NCBI GenBank assembly: GCA_033297205.1
Contig: MU859102.1
Coordinates: forward strand, 154,820 to 218,819
From: Pseudoneurospora amorphoporcata
Taxonomy: Eukaryota; Ascomycota; Sordariomycetes; Sordariales; Sordariaceae
DNA length: 64,000 bases
Direction: 5' to 3'
A program made the position numbers and the translations under genes. Under the pieces are notes generated by a model. That model searched no databases, was not told where the DNA came from, and was given only the letters and a program-made list of their open reading frames with translations. Every line of letters starts with the position of its first letter. The stretch's first letter is position 1. Shown one piece after another: positions 10,297 through 22,764 of this stretch.

Positions 10297-13200
10297 ATGG
10301 CCGAGCTTAACGAAAATGAACCGTTCGACTGGGATATTGAGCGGGTGGTCAAAGAGCTATGCACCCCGGAGCGTACATGGGATGCGCCTGCTCCGCATAA
10401 GCTACCCGACCCGGAACGCCTTGCATTTCAGCTGCGGGACCTCGGGGTCGATGGAGAGACTCTCCTCACATATGCAGATGAATTCGGTTGGTCTACGTTC
10501 TGGGAAACGCTAGGTATCAAAAGGGCTGCACACCATTTATCCATAAGCAAAGCCATCAAGCATTTCCGGGAGAGAAGTGCGAAATATTATCGACAAAAGA
10601 GGGAAATCGACCTTCCGACATGTCCGCCTAGTGCGACTCCGGCCATCAAGCCGGATCCTCTGAATCACTCTGAGCCGACACCTCTCGTCGATAGGTGCAT
10701 CCCAGAGCCGACTACCGCGGCGATCGACGGTCTCATCTCTGAGCCGAGTCCTGCTGAAGTCGACAGCGCAGTTACGGAGGCGAGTCCCGCTACAGTCGGC
10801 AATGTAGCTACCGAGGCAAGCCCTGTTACAGTCAACAGCACATCTGCGGAGGCGAGTCCTGCTGTGCTCAATGATGCCACTTCTGAGCCAACCGCTGGGG
10901 TGGTCAGTCGTCCCCCTTCTGAGACGGCTCCTGTTGTGACAGATTCTCCTGCCGTGGCGCCGACGCCGATGGAGGGTGTCATAAGCCAGCATGCCGCCCC
11001 TACAGAGCAAGCGCAGGATGTTCAAATGTCCTGTATTCCTGACCAGCCACCAGGATCACCAGAGCAGCGCGTTTTGGACAGTGGCCTTCGACAAGATACC
11101 GAGGAGCCCTCGAGGGATTCAGAGCGCCCTCCTAAAAGGAGGAGGATTGCTCCTACCATTGTATCGACAGCTACCCCAGCTCAAGCGAGGACTTTTATCC
11201 CCACAGAAGGTGACATGTTCTACGACCCTCTGCTCGACATTCCATCCTCTCAGACTGGAGCTTCTTTCCGTTCGGTTACCCTTCCAACGAGCACCTTCCC
11301 TTCCGATGTCAACTTCGATTGGTTTTTGGACGCCGAGGTTCCAAAGTTCAGTTATCTTGGGTCTTCCGCTCTGCGCTCAGAGGACATCACAAGTCTCCCG
11401 TACAACTTCGAGTCTGATGATGATAATGGTGGCGATGGCAATAAGGTCATAGAGGAGTTCAACTGGGTCAGGCCTGCTGCGGTACCACCAGCGCGCGCCC
11501 TACAAGTGGCTCGGGTTATGAGAAAATTCTTTCGCAAACGCAGCCCTTCAGTGAATGAGGACGAGGAGGTCATCTTGGATTTTGGAGAGGACGATGACGG
11601 CATGTCGGTAGATTCGGAAACATACCGAGAGTACGAAGAGGAGGAGAAGGAACGGAAAGCTCGTGAGAGCAGAAAGAAGTCTCAAGAGCTAGGTAAAGAT
11701 CAGGCCGAGGAGGCAATACAGGATGCCATCCAGAAACTAGAAGTCCGTTGGGAGAAGGTCAAGAGGCCCAAGTTCGAACGAAGGGCCTGGAAGCTATGGC
11801 AGGACGCCCGGCGAAGCCGTACCCGTGAAAGGCACATCACCTTCGCGAAAAACCAGCTCAGAAGCCTCGAAGTCCGACTTCGGAGTATCAGGGAAGAGCT
11901 TCTTGATCAGACATGGTTCAAAGAGGACAAGATCGAGGTCAAGGCTGAAGGGTTTTTGGAAGAGAGTGTCTACGACAGAAAATACCAGACTTGGCTCATT
12001 GTGTTGCTCAAGAACCCTCATGAGCCGCCCAAGCCTTCAACACTTCCCAGGCTGAAGCCAGGACCCGAGAAGGAAAGAGAGACCCTCGCAAGCGATGAAG
12101 AACTCTTAACGAGTGATTCTGAGGAGGAGGACCAGTTTATCGAGGATGATATTTCACCGGTGGATCATATGCACATTGACCCAAAGGACACTAACCCATC
12201 TACTCGACCTAGTACGCCTGACCGCCTCTCGAATCCAACGACAGAGGAGCGGCCAACGAACCAAATGCCGGAAGAAGAAGTAGATACTCCTGCCCAAATT
12301 CCTGCCGGTGATGACGAGGCAGGTGTGGTAAGCAAGGTTGAACCAATAACGCCCCAGCGCTTGATTCATACAATCCCAACAGAGCCTATCGAAATTCTCT
12401 CCTCACCAGCCGACGTGGACCAGCTTGCCAATCTTCCTCCTCTAACGGATGTTGATACTATCGGTCAATATGGAACGGATTTCTGGGCAAAGCACAGGGA
12501 CGGTGAACGTCTTGTGATTGCCGCTCTTTGGAGCTGGTCACCTTCGCGGCAGTCGGAGATCTTTGATGCCGTTCAAGATCGCGGAGATAAGGCGATATGG
12601 AAAGAGCATATTCAGCCACTCATTGATCGAGCCGCCACCGGGATCTCTAGGATCGATGTCGATCCGGACTCGATCAGTCTCATTCTGGCCCTCCTATTCC
12701 TCACCTATTCCGACTTTAGCGAGGGACGACTGAAGACTAGATCGACTACCCTTCGTTGCGTTACCTGCCAAAAGCTCAACCGGGAATATCCGCGGTTTGA
12801 AGAGTTTTTCAACTTGTTGCAGAGTTGCGTTCGCTATTTCCGTTCTGGGGCCAAGTCACCCACTCCAACGGAGATGACCTCCACTGAAGCCCCGGAAGCA
12901 ACTCAAGATATCCCTCTGGATATCGCAAGCGATTCCGAGAATCTGTATTCAGACTTGGAGGAGCTGTCCTCCCAATTCCCTCTGTCATCTGCAAAGAAAG
13001 GCCGACGCCCCAAGCACAACGAAAAGGCAAAAAAGCTCCGAGTCGATTCCAAGGCGTTGTTGAAACAAATGGACGAACGCCGTAAACTATTGCGAGCGAA
13101 ACTTGCCGAAACCGGATCACTACCGAGTGACAAGTCACGTCTCATCATCAACGAGACCAAGGAATCCGACGATCTTCCCTTGATCTATGTCCATGAGCGG

Positions 13201-16200
13201 ATTGGACGGAGGATCAAGGACCATCAGATAGACGGTGTCCGCTTCATGTGGGACCAGATCGTGGTTGAGTCAAACTCGCGCCAGGGGTGCTTGCTTGCCC
13301 ATACGATGGGTTTAGGCAAGACGATGCAAGTTATCACCTTGCTGGTAGCCATTGCCGAAGCATCCCAATCCGACGACCCTCGGATAGTTGCCCAGATCCC
13401 CAAGGACCTTCGGGTTGGTAGAGCCTTGATTCTTTGCCCTGCCGGTTTGGTTGAAAACTGGATCGACGAGATCAATATCTGGGCGCCTGAACACATTTTG
13501 GGCAAAATCACCATGATTGATGCGGCGACGGTGTCAGCTCTCGGGCGGATTGTGTTAATCAAAGAATGGGCGCGGTCTCGAGGCGTACTAGTCATGGGCT
13601 ACGAAATGTTCAGGTCTCTAGTCTCAGGAAAGGATGACGACGTGGCTGAACTGCTACAATGTTCTCCGTCGATTGTGGTCTGCGATGAGGCTCATCGGTT
13701 CAAGAATAAGACCTCCAAGCTGTACGGTGCGGTCCAAGATTTCAAGACTATGAGTCGTATTGCTACGACGGGATCACCTCTGACCAAGAACGTCATGGAT
13801 TACTATTCCATGATCAACTGGGTAGCTCCCAACTACCTGAGTGATGTGGGGGAGTTCAACCAAAAGTATGCCGAGCCCATTAGCGTGGGTCTACATGTTG
13901 ACAGCACCGACTCGGAAAAGAAGCTCGCTAGAGAACGCCTGCAAATTCTCAAGGCCATTGTCGCGCCGAAGGTGAACAGGAAGGATATTCAAGTCCTAGT
14001 TGACGAGCTTCCGCAGAAGAAGGAGTTCATTCTCACGATCCAGATGACAAAGGTCCAGCGAGATGCGTATAAAGAATATCTGGAGACCGCTGAGCGGAAC
14101 AAGGGGAATGATCTTTATCGCAATGTCTGCGTTTGGGGTCTCATCGCCTCTCTAAAGCTGCTCTTAGCGCATCCTAAAATCTTCAAGAGCAGGGTGGAAG
14201 AACGTTTAAGTACAAATCCAGCACTGGGCAACAGAAAAAAGCGCATAGCGAACGACGAGGACCCGGACAGCGATGAAAATGATGAACCACTGGATTTGTC
14301 GGGGGACATGCTAAGGTCTGTTCTCGCCAAGGTGTCAATTAGAGGCATCGATGACATTGTGCATTCTACCAAAGTCATTGTGCTCTTACAGATCATTAAG
14401 GAGTGCAAAAAGATTGGCGACAAGGTTCTCGTCTTTTCTCAAAGCATCCCGACCTTGAACTTTCTTCAGCATCTTTTCAAGGGAAGGATGATCCGTTACA
14501 AACGGCTAGATGGAAAGACACCGGTCAATCAACGCCAGGCCGCTACCAAGGATTTCAACACGGATGACTCACTCGATGTCTACCTGATTTCCACCAGGGC
14601 TGGCGGTGTCGGTCTCAACATTCCTGGGGCCAATCGCGTAGTCCTCTTTGATTTCGGCTTCACTCCCGCAGAAGAGCAGCAGGCCGTCGGTAGAGCATAT
14701 CGGATTGGCCAAAGGAAGGAGGTATTTGTTTATCATCTCAAGGTTGGCGGTACCTACGAGACCGCCATTCACAATCTGGCTGTCTTTAAGAGGCAGTTAT
14801 CGGAGCGGGTTGTGGATAAGAAGAAGCCAATCCCCTCTTCAACCAGGATGAGAGAATACTTCATCACACCCCCTGAGAACTTGGCGCAAAAGGATCTGTC
14901 AACTGTGAAGGGCCTTGATCCAGATGTCTTGGACAACGTCCTTGCATCCGCCGAGTGCAGCAATGTCATCCGCGAGATTGACTCAACTGAGACTTTCGAA
15001 AGGGAGGAGGTGTATGAGTTCACACCAGAGCAACATCAAGAACTGAACAAGCAGATTGAGCTGGAAGAGCTTCGCATCAACAATCCCGAGGAGTACAAGC
15101 GGCGGATGTATCCCAATCCAGAATTTTTGCTGCCATCTTATCCACCAAATCTTGGTACGCCAATATCTGCGGGTGGTGAGTCCCCGTCCGCGCTGCTCAA
15201 ACACGCACACCAACAAGACACGAATCAGCGACGTCAGCTAATACGAATCCTAGTCCCACTTCACCTCCGAGACAACAAACGTAACCCGACAACAATTTCC
15301 CCCTCTGCTGCGAACAACATTTCTGCGAGCGCCCAAGCGGATGCACCAGTTTTACGAGTAGCCTCGACTGTCACAGCGAGCCAACCAGTTGCTTCATTAC
15401 CAAGCCCGGCTAACGGTCAAGTGGCCGCGTTGGATCCCATCCTCGGAGCCAATACGCACTACAAGGTGGCGGAGGCTCCAAGGAAGCCCGAGGCGCTCAA
15501 AGCGCCGGAAATCATCCCGAAACCCAGGAAACCGGAGGACACTACGAAACTCCTTGAAGCTCTTGGCGAAGTACACAGAAAGCTTCGGGATGAGGGTTAC
15601 GACACGTCAATTCATCCACAAGATCTGGTCATGCAAATCAATTCGGAATGTGAACGCCAGGACATGGCCGCAGGAACGCTCCCTAGAATGGACAAACTGC
15701 TACGCTTGTGCAGAGAAGTTACCGAAAGCTCCAGGTTCGGAGAGGCTTTGCTCACAGGGTACCTCACGCCCTGCGAAGTAGTCTCCATGAGCATGGCTCA
15801 GATGAAGGACAAAATTGCCGAATACGAGGCGATGACTGAAGACTTGTTCAAGCAAAAAACGTGGGAACACCACAGAGCCAGCGTACGCAACACCACCGGA
15901 AGACGAAGAAGCCAGCAACATAACTAACAACAAGATGAACCCAATAGCACCCCCCAGAACCAACGGCCGACGTGACAATAAAGACCGAGAAACCGAAAAC
16001 GCGACTACCTATTGCGCAACTTGAAGCTATGGACCGTATAGCAACCAGCAGCAGCACCAGCACTGTTACTCCCAGCCGAACGTCGACGGAAGATATCGAA
16101 CGGAAGAAGAAGAAGAAGGATAAGAAAGATAGGAGGGAAAAGCGGAAAAAGAAGAGGAGGCTTCAACCAGGTGGCACGGCCGATATGCCCCTGGTGATTG

Positions 16201-16211
16201 ATGACGACTGA
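10297..16211 (+). CDS. SNF2-family DNA-dependent ATPase, Rad54/ATRX-like class
   Basis: Nuclear chromatin-remodelling or DNA-repair translocase. I place the start at ATG 10297 (CACAATGG context), just after a leader intron. The exons are 10297-15175, 15254-15882 and 15948-16211 (1923 aa). The N-terminus has a short folded region (about 20-90) and then imperfect EASPATV-like repeats (about 125-215). A charged middle follows. The ATPase core has KDHQIDGVRFMW, the Walker A motif MGLGKT (about 1003-1009), DEAH (about 1130) and the C-terminal helicase lobe with TRAGGVGLNIPGA and QQAVGRAYRIGQ (about 1435-1475). The last exon encodes a lysine-rich, nuclear-signal-like tail ending in IDDD. The 65-bp intron 15883-15947 (donor GTACGC, branch AACTAAC) is needed to reach that tail. 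The 78-bp intron at 15176-15253 keeps the frame open if retained. The exact subfamily member is not certain. Confidence 0.9.
10675..10940 (+). repeat. Imperfect tandem repeats in the SNF2-type protein
   Basis: Units of about 12-14 codons of the type (S/T)EASPATVxN recur at least five times, encoding an acidic serine/proline-rich region (residues about 127-215). Such repeats are typically disordered and vary in copy number. Confidence 0.7.
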
Positions 16212-17755
16212 AAGTATCGTTCACCCTATTTCCTAGAGTTTATACACCCCTCTTTTCATTTTGCTGTCTCTATTCCTCTTGAGATACCCTGTTCTTTCCC
16301 CATCTACTATTCTACTCATTGCGCTGGCGTTCCGGAAAAGCAACCTCATGGATATACATCGCAAGACACGGATTAAGGCTTGGACAGGCGTTGCGTTCCG
16401 AGGAAGATGGTACAAGTTATATATACCAGAAGCATTTCATATAACGTGCAGGGGGCATCTGAACGAGCGAGCATTTTTATAGCTTTTGTTCACTTGGCGG
16501 TGATTCACAGGAGGATAGGACAGGATGGCGTTTTGAGAAAGAATATACTCGCTCCTATACTGTATAGATCTGTACGTAGTAAAGAGAATAGGTGGTTGGC
16601 AACTTGATGATCTGACAGAAGACACTTCTACACATAAAAACTGCAATTTCACTAGGATTGCTATACTTCTTCTTAATCCTCAACACCACTCTACTTAAAA
16701 TCAGCTCTTCTCTATTGTAGGCAGACCGCTGAACGAGAGACACAAAGGACAGCCGGTTCACTACCGTTGCCGAAGGTAAAAGGTAGGTACGTATACGAGG
16801 TACATGCGTTAAGGTATGTTACTGTACGGAGCTGCTACGGTGCCATTCCGGACCCCGCTTCCGCGTGCGGGATTCCACCGGTACCGGGGGACTGTGGAGC
16901 ACTTTAGGCTAGAGAGGGGCCGACACAAACGTTGCAGACATTATGTGTCAGCCAATCAAGATGAGGCCATTTGTGAAGAATCGCATTGTGAGACCAAACC
17001 CAATTCGTGGCATCCGCATGCCGAGAAGACTCCGAGTCGATGAGAGATGGAAGGCAGCAACGGTCAGCGTCCACTTTTGGGCGGTGGTATGTACCTACCT
17101 ATGTAATCACACATTGAAAGTTAGGTACGGAAGAAGAACAGAAACCAATGGAAAAGAACAAGTGGTGAGTTCCTGTCGAGAAAGACGGGAGGACCGGAAA
17201 ACAGTTGAACCTCGAACGATCCGGGACTCGCTCATCCATCCAGAAGAGCCAGAATGTGATCCACATGCGCCCAGAGGGGCCGTGGACCGTGGAACATGGA
17301 GCGAGGTTGTGGTCTTCGATTGTGGATTGTCGATGGGATAGTGGGCCGGCTTAAGTAACATATAGGTAGGTACCCCCGCTTATAGAGCCCCCTGGGGGCT
17401 GACTGGTTGGTCAATTCCAGTGTCCACGACGTTAGTGCGCTCTGAAGGCTCGCTGAGCCATCCTATCTTTTTGCCTCAGCTTTTTCCCCGAACAACATCT
17501 CCTTCGACTTCCTTTCCTCTCTCTCCCTCTTCCTCCTCTTTTTTCCCCAACCTTTCCACACCACGCACATCCTCAAGCAACAAAGGGCCCCCCCCGCCAT
17601 TCCAGATCGATACTCCCTTCTCCATTGATCGCCTTGGCGAAACAGAAAAAAACAAAGGGATTTCTTTGGTATCAAAAAGTGGATTACCGAACGGCTTTGC
17701 GGATCATCTCAGACGACAACACCACCAGTTGCCATCGCAAAACACCACGCCCATC
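16212..17755. other. Intergenic and promoter region upstream of HEM1
   Basis: About 1.5 kb with no supportable gene. It contains several copies of a GTAGGTA-type motif (16781-16790, 17091-17103 inverted, 17361-17375). The last 350 bp are C/T-rich, as in fungal leaders of highly expressed genes. An open frame upstream of and in frame with the HEM1 start is not needed; the targeting peptide begins at 17756. Confidence 0.5.
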
Positions 17756-19714
17756 ATGGACTCCGTTCTTCGCCAGTCCAAGGCCGTGTGCCCCTTCATG
17801 AAGAAGGCCACGGCTTCCAGCCTCCGCGCCATGACCACCGCCGCGCGCCCTGCCGCTTCTCCTTGCGGCGGCGCCATCTCCAAGCTGCAGGTCCTCGCCA
17901 ACCGCTGCCCCGTCATGGGCAAGGCCATGGCTGTTCAGTCTGCTCGCATGGGAGGCCGCGCCAGCGCTGCTCCTGCTTCATTCGTTCAGAAGGCTAAGCT
18001 GCACACCGGCCGTCCCCGCGAGGCTCAGGCCGTTGAGGGCGTTTTCACCGGCCAGAAGGGTGAGTCACGCAGTTGTTCTTGTGCGCCGTGACACAGTATG
18101 TTGACTTTTGCCCCTTGAACAGTCGGCCTTCCTCCCCACCCCCCCTTGAAGCCTTCGACTGCCACCGCTGCGAACCCGTCGCCGGCCGCCTGCACTGTTT
18201 CGGGCAACCATGGCACCAAGTTCAACTATGAGAAGTTCTACGAGAACGAGCTGGAGAAGAAGCACAAGGACAAGTCGTACCGCTACTTCAACAACATCAA
18301 CCGTCTAGCTAAGGAGTTCCCACGTGCCCACATGGCCAGCAAGGAGGAGAAGGTCACAGTTTGGTGCGCCAACGACTACCTCGGCATGGGCCGCAACCAA
18401 CACGTCCTCAAGGCCATGCACAACACCCTCGATGAGTACGGCGCCGGTGCCGGTGGCACAAGAAATATCTCGGGTCACAACAAGCATGCTGTCGAACTCG
18501 AGAACACGATCGCGAAGCTTCATGCTAAGGATGCTGCACTCGTCTTCAGCTCGTGCTACGTCGCCAACGACGCGACACTGGCTACCCTCGGCAGCAAACT
18601 CCCTGACTGTGTGATCCTCTCCGACAGCCTCAACCACGCCTCCATGATTCAGGGTATCCGTCACTCTGGGGCGAAGAAGATCATTTTCAAGCACAACGAT
18701 GTCGAGGATCTAGAGAAGAAACTGGCTGCCCTGCCGCTACACATTCCCAAGATCATTGCCTTTGAGTCAGTGTACAGCATGTGCGGATCCATTGGTCCCA
18801 TTGAGAAGATTTGTGACTTGGCAGAGAAGTACGGTGCCATCACCTTTAACGATGAAGTCCACGCTGTCGGCATGTACGGCCCACACGGCGCCGGTGTCGC
18901 TGAGCACCTCGACTGGAAGGCCCACCAGCGCGGCGAGACCAAGGGAACTATTACCGACCGCATCGACATCTTCACCGGCACCCTCGGCAAGGCCTACGGC
19001 TGCGTCGGTGGCTACATTGCCGGCAGCGCCAAGCTGGTCGACACCATCCGCTCGCTCGCCCCCGGCTTCATCTTCACCACCTCCCTCCCGCCCGCCGTCA
19101 TGGCCGGTGCCCGCGCCGCCATCGAGTACCAGATGAGCTACGACGGTGACCGCCGCCTCCAGCAGCTGCACACCCGCGCCGTCAAGGAGGCTCTCGCGGA
19201 GCGTGACATCCCCGTCATCCCCAACCCCAGCCACATCATCCCCATCCTCGTCGGCAACGCGGAGCTGGCCAAGAAGGCGTCCGACAAGCTCCTCGCCGAC
19301 CACCAGATCTACGTTCAGAGCATCAACTACCCCACCGTTCCCGTCGGCCAGGAGCGTCTGCGCGTCACCCCCACCCCGGGCCACACCAAGCAGTTCCGCG
19401 ACCACCTCGTCGCCGCTCTTGACTCCATTTGGACCGAGCTCGGCATCAAGCGCACTAGCGACTGGGCCGCCGAAGGCGGCTTCATCGGCGTTGGTGAGGC
19501 CAACGCTGAGCCCGTTGCTCCCCTCTGGACCGACGAGCAGCTTGGAATCGCCGATGCCGTCGCTGAGCTCCGCGCTGCCCAGGCCGCCGGCGAGAAGAAG
19601 GGTGTCACCAACCAGCTTCTTGAGAGCATTGCGCTCGAGCAGGAACGTGAGGCGCTCAACGCTGCTGAGGAGGCTGCTGATGCTGCCAATGCCGCTGCTG
19701 CTGCTTCCGCTTAA
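17756..19714 (+). CDS. HEM1: 5-aminolevulinate synthase, mitochondrial
   Basis: Pyridoxal-phosphate enzyme that condenses glycine and succinyl-CoA, the first step of haem synthesis in the mitochondrial matrix. The exons are 17756-18059 and 18123-19714 (631 aa). The 63-bp intron has a GTGAGT donor and a GAACAG acceptor. Exon 1 encodes only the basic, hydroxylated presequence, which carries two Cys-Pro haem-regulatory-type motifs (C12-P13 in AVCPFM and C51-P52 in RCPVM). Exon 2 encodes the alpha-oxoamine synthase fold: WCANDYLGMG, SGHNKHAVELE, FNDEVHAVGMYG and the PLP-lysine motif TGTLGKAYG (K391). The C-terminal tail is alanine-rich. Codon use is strongly C-ending, as expected for high expression. 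Haem control of import is known for CP motifs in other ALAS proteins; here it is inference. Confidence 0.97.
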
Positions 19715-20555
19715 GTGTTCTTCTCCTTGATGAAGATGCTTCAAACAAAGTAAGCATCGTTGCTCCAGGACGGGTAAACACACACACAAGGGGAGCTCAA
19801 CGGGCCCTTTTCTCTTCTCTCTCGATGAAAGAGAAAGTATCTCACGTTCCTTGGAGCGAGCGCGCAACACGGCGGAGGAGGAAGGGAGCAACGATGTCAT
19901 ATTTGTCCTATTTTGTCTTGTCCAGGCCATACCAATTGCCTGCATCTGTCCTGTCTACTACTATACCAATACCTTGGTGCTCTTCGATTCGTTTACCTAT
20001 CAAGCCGTCGGCCACCCTCTCTTTCCAAAAAAATAAAGAGAGTTATGGTGGTTCTGGCTTGGCATACACAATTTTTGATAACAAAATCAAATGATTCTTT
20101 TTGGCTGGGACACCACAACAGATGGTATCCCGAAGAACCCGAATGGGTCAAATGCCGCTACACAACTTTTTTTGGTTCCTGATATGCTCTTGAGTGACGT
20201 GAAATGTAATGAGACTGTGTTTAGACTTGAATGTGAAAATGTTGACATGTATGAAATGTATGAACTGTCTTACCACGAAACACGCCCGTTTGCCATTCGA
20301 ACGGACGTTCTACCGTGGGACACTGTATATCTCTCCACATGTGAGATATTTCAAAGTCTTTAGTTCTCATCTCAAACGCGAGCAGACACGATGATTCACC
20401 CGACTCGTTCATTCGAACAAGGCAATGATGAGAGCATCAATGAAAAGCGGACAGAAGATAAGTTAATACACACATTTTTACCATAGACAATAAATGACAC
20501 TCGGAATAGCATCTGACATCCTACACCACAAACCCTCATTACATCCACTACACCC
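19715..20555. other. Convergent intergenic region HEM1 / chitin deacetylase
   Basis: 3' ends of two converging genes. A 90-codon open frame at about 20091-20363 has no motif and is AT-rich, and I do not call it. No terminator-like structure is recognised. Confidence 0.55.
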
Positions 20556-22764
20556 CTACCACCCCTCGGTCCCTACAGTCCCCTCAACAGAACCCATTAA
20601 ACAATTCCCATACCCAACCTGGCACCCAACCTGGGCCCAACAGTGCAACAAGCTCGAGCCACATCTTCCTGCCGACCCGCAGCACTCTCCGAACCTGCTC
20701 CCCAAGCACGTCTGGCCAAAGTCGGGGCCACACTCGCCGTTGATGCTGATGGTTAAGTCGCCGTCTTTTGGAGGTGGGGTTGAAGAGGTGGTTGTTGGTT
20801 TTGTTACTGATGTAAAACTACAAAAGAGGTTAGGAGTCAGCTTCAGCTCTTCTCATCCTTGTACTTCAATAGAACTATGCCAAGTGTGTTCTTCCTGCTA
20901 GATTGTTTGTGAGGAAATCATCAATGTTATGGTTCACGAAGACAAAGGGCAAATGGGAGTGGGGAGACAAAGGTGAAGGGTAATACTTGCTGAACCGGAC
21001 CCCTTTCGGACGAGAGGGGGTTGGATTTGGCGAGCGAAGTTCACGGTATTAAGAGATGAATGATGGGGAGGGCCAAGAGAGGCCAGTAGGGAGGACGGAG
21101 AAAGGTCTTACTTGTTGTAGAACGAGTGCTAGAAATGCTTATGCTCGTGGTTGGAATGACTAGGACAGTAGATCTCGCGCGGATGCTTGTGCTAGTAGTG
21201 GAAGTGCTCGTAGTTGGTGGAACGAGGACGCCAGTGGATCGTGTCTTTATGCTTGTGCTTGGGCTTGTGCTCGTGGTATTTGCAAGGACTGTGGATCTCG
21301 TGGTGGTACGGCTGCTGGTGAAAATGCTCGAGGATTTGATGCTGGTGGTTGATGTAGTAGTTCTTACCGTCGAGGTAGAGCTAAGCGACGGAACAGCTGG
21401 TCCGGTACGGTACCAGTTTTCCGCCGGGTCGCCCAGACACTCTCCTACTGTCACCGCCCTGTATCCCTTGGAGGAAAGTGAAGTCAAGATGTAGTCGGTC
21501 AGGTTGTAAACCGTCTGTACGTGAATGTCGTGTTCGATCTGGAGGAAGCTGTCGCTCGAGGGATTGGAATTCTTAATTGCCTTATCCCAGATGTTCTTGC
21601 TAGTCTGGATCTGTTTGGCGTCGTCGTGCAGGTAGCCCTCGGTGTCAAGATTGAAGTAAACAGCATGGTAGCCGAGCGTTGACAAGACGTTTTGGCAGTT
21701 CTTCTCGCAGATCGAATAAGGGGGCCTAGTTGAGAGTCAGAGATGAGAGCATAGTCGAAAATCCGTGTGAACTTACCTCATATACGTTGGGAAGAAACCA
21801 AGGATAGAGTTAAATGCAATCTCGTTCCACACCATCTGGTTCGTCATTTGAGTGTTGGTCAGCTGACTGGCGTTCTCGTGGGACCAAGTATGGCTGGCAA
21901 TCTGGTGGCCCTCGGCATGCATTCTCTGTGAAGAGAGTCAGTCAACAATTAACCAAAAAGCCGTCCAGGACAAGTTATTTACCCTGATAATCGCCGGATA
22001 GGGAGTACTCGGGTCGTTGATCATTCCTTTACCGATGTTATTGCCCGTGATGAAAAATGTAGCCTTGACCCCATAGCTCTGTATCCAACGTCAGCCATTA
22101 TCCTCCGTAATAAAGCGATGGAGTTCCAACCTTCAACTTGTCGAGTAGATCGTTGGTGTAGAGGTATGGTCCATCATCGAATGTCAACGCAATGTCTCCG
22201 TCGGTAACGCAGTCGTAGATCCCCCCTCCAGCATAGAGGACTTTGCCCACTTTTGGCCTTGAAATTCCGGACGTGTCAGGCCCTGGAGGCTTTTGGTTCT
22301 GCGCCGGTCGTTAGTGAAGATTTCGGCTTTGTTTGGGTGGTAGTCATTCATACCCCGTCACAACCTGGACCATAGTTTATTTGGCAGTCAGGAGCAGTGC
22401 AATAGTCCTTGCCCACTCCACACCATCTATCAAAAGGATGTCAGTATTCATACTCAACAGCTTGAGAAGAGGAGAGCTAGTCGAACCCTTCAAAGGAGCA
22501 GCACTTTCCAGCTGCACAACTCTCAAGCCCTGGCCCGCATTGTTGGTCGTTGGCATCCCGCTTGCGCGGGCCAGAGTTCCGCTCGAGTGTTGGCGCACGC
22601 TCGCTCAAAGGAGTAGCTGCGTGCACAGGTCCCGAACGGAATGCCTTTAGCTCGGACAAAAGTTTCCTGCCTCCCAGAATTTTTGGCACATGTTGGCCAC
22701 CGCTGGCATCATGAGCAAACGTCAAGCCAAGCGAAGTGACTAAGAGAGCGGAAGAGAGCTTCAT
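20556..22764 (-). CDS. Secreted chitin/polysaccharide deacetylase with two chitin-binding (CBM18) modules
   Basis: Extracellular enzyme that removes acetyl groups from chitin. Seven exons on the minus strand: 22764-22487, 22426-22354, 22298-22131, 22078-21983, 21925-21777, 21725-21112 and 20806-20556 (542 aa). Order: signal peptide (1-17), a CBM18 (about 76-117; CCSFEGWCGVGKDYC across intron 1), then the NodB deacetylase domain with TFDDGP (156-161), HTWSH (H217, H221), RPPY (about 255) and IEHDIH. A long Ser/Thr-rich linker (about 365-475) and a second CBM18 (cysteines about 485-528) follow. The first CBM18 crosses a non-consensus donor (GTTCGA). The last exon is joined by inference: donor GTAAGA at 21111, acceptor ACATCAG at 20807. 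Without that splice the frame ends in a hydrophobic tail at 21041. Confidence 0.88.

Noticed and set aside
18767..19945. 392-codon open frame antisense to HEM1
   Set aside because: It arises from the strong C-ending codon bias of HEM1 on the other strand; no motif, and it runs across the catalytic exon.
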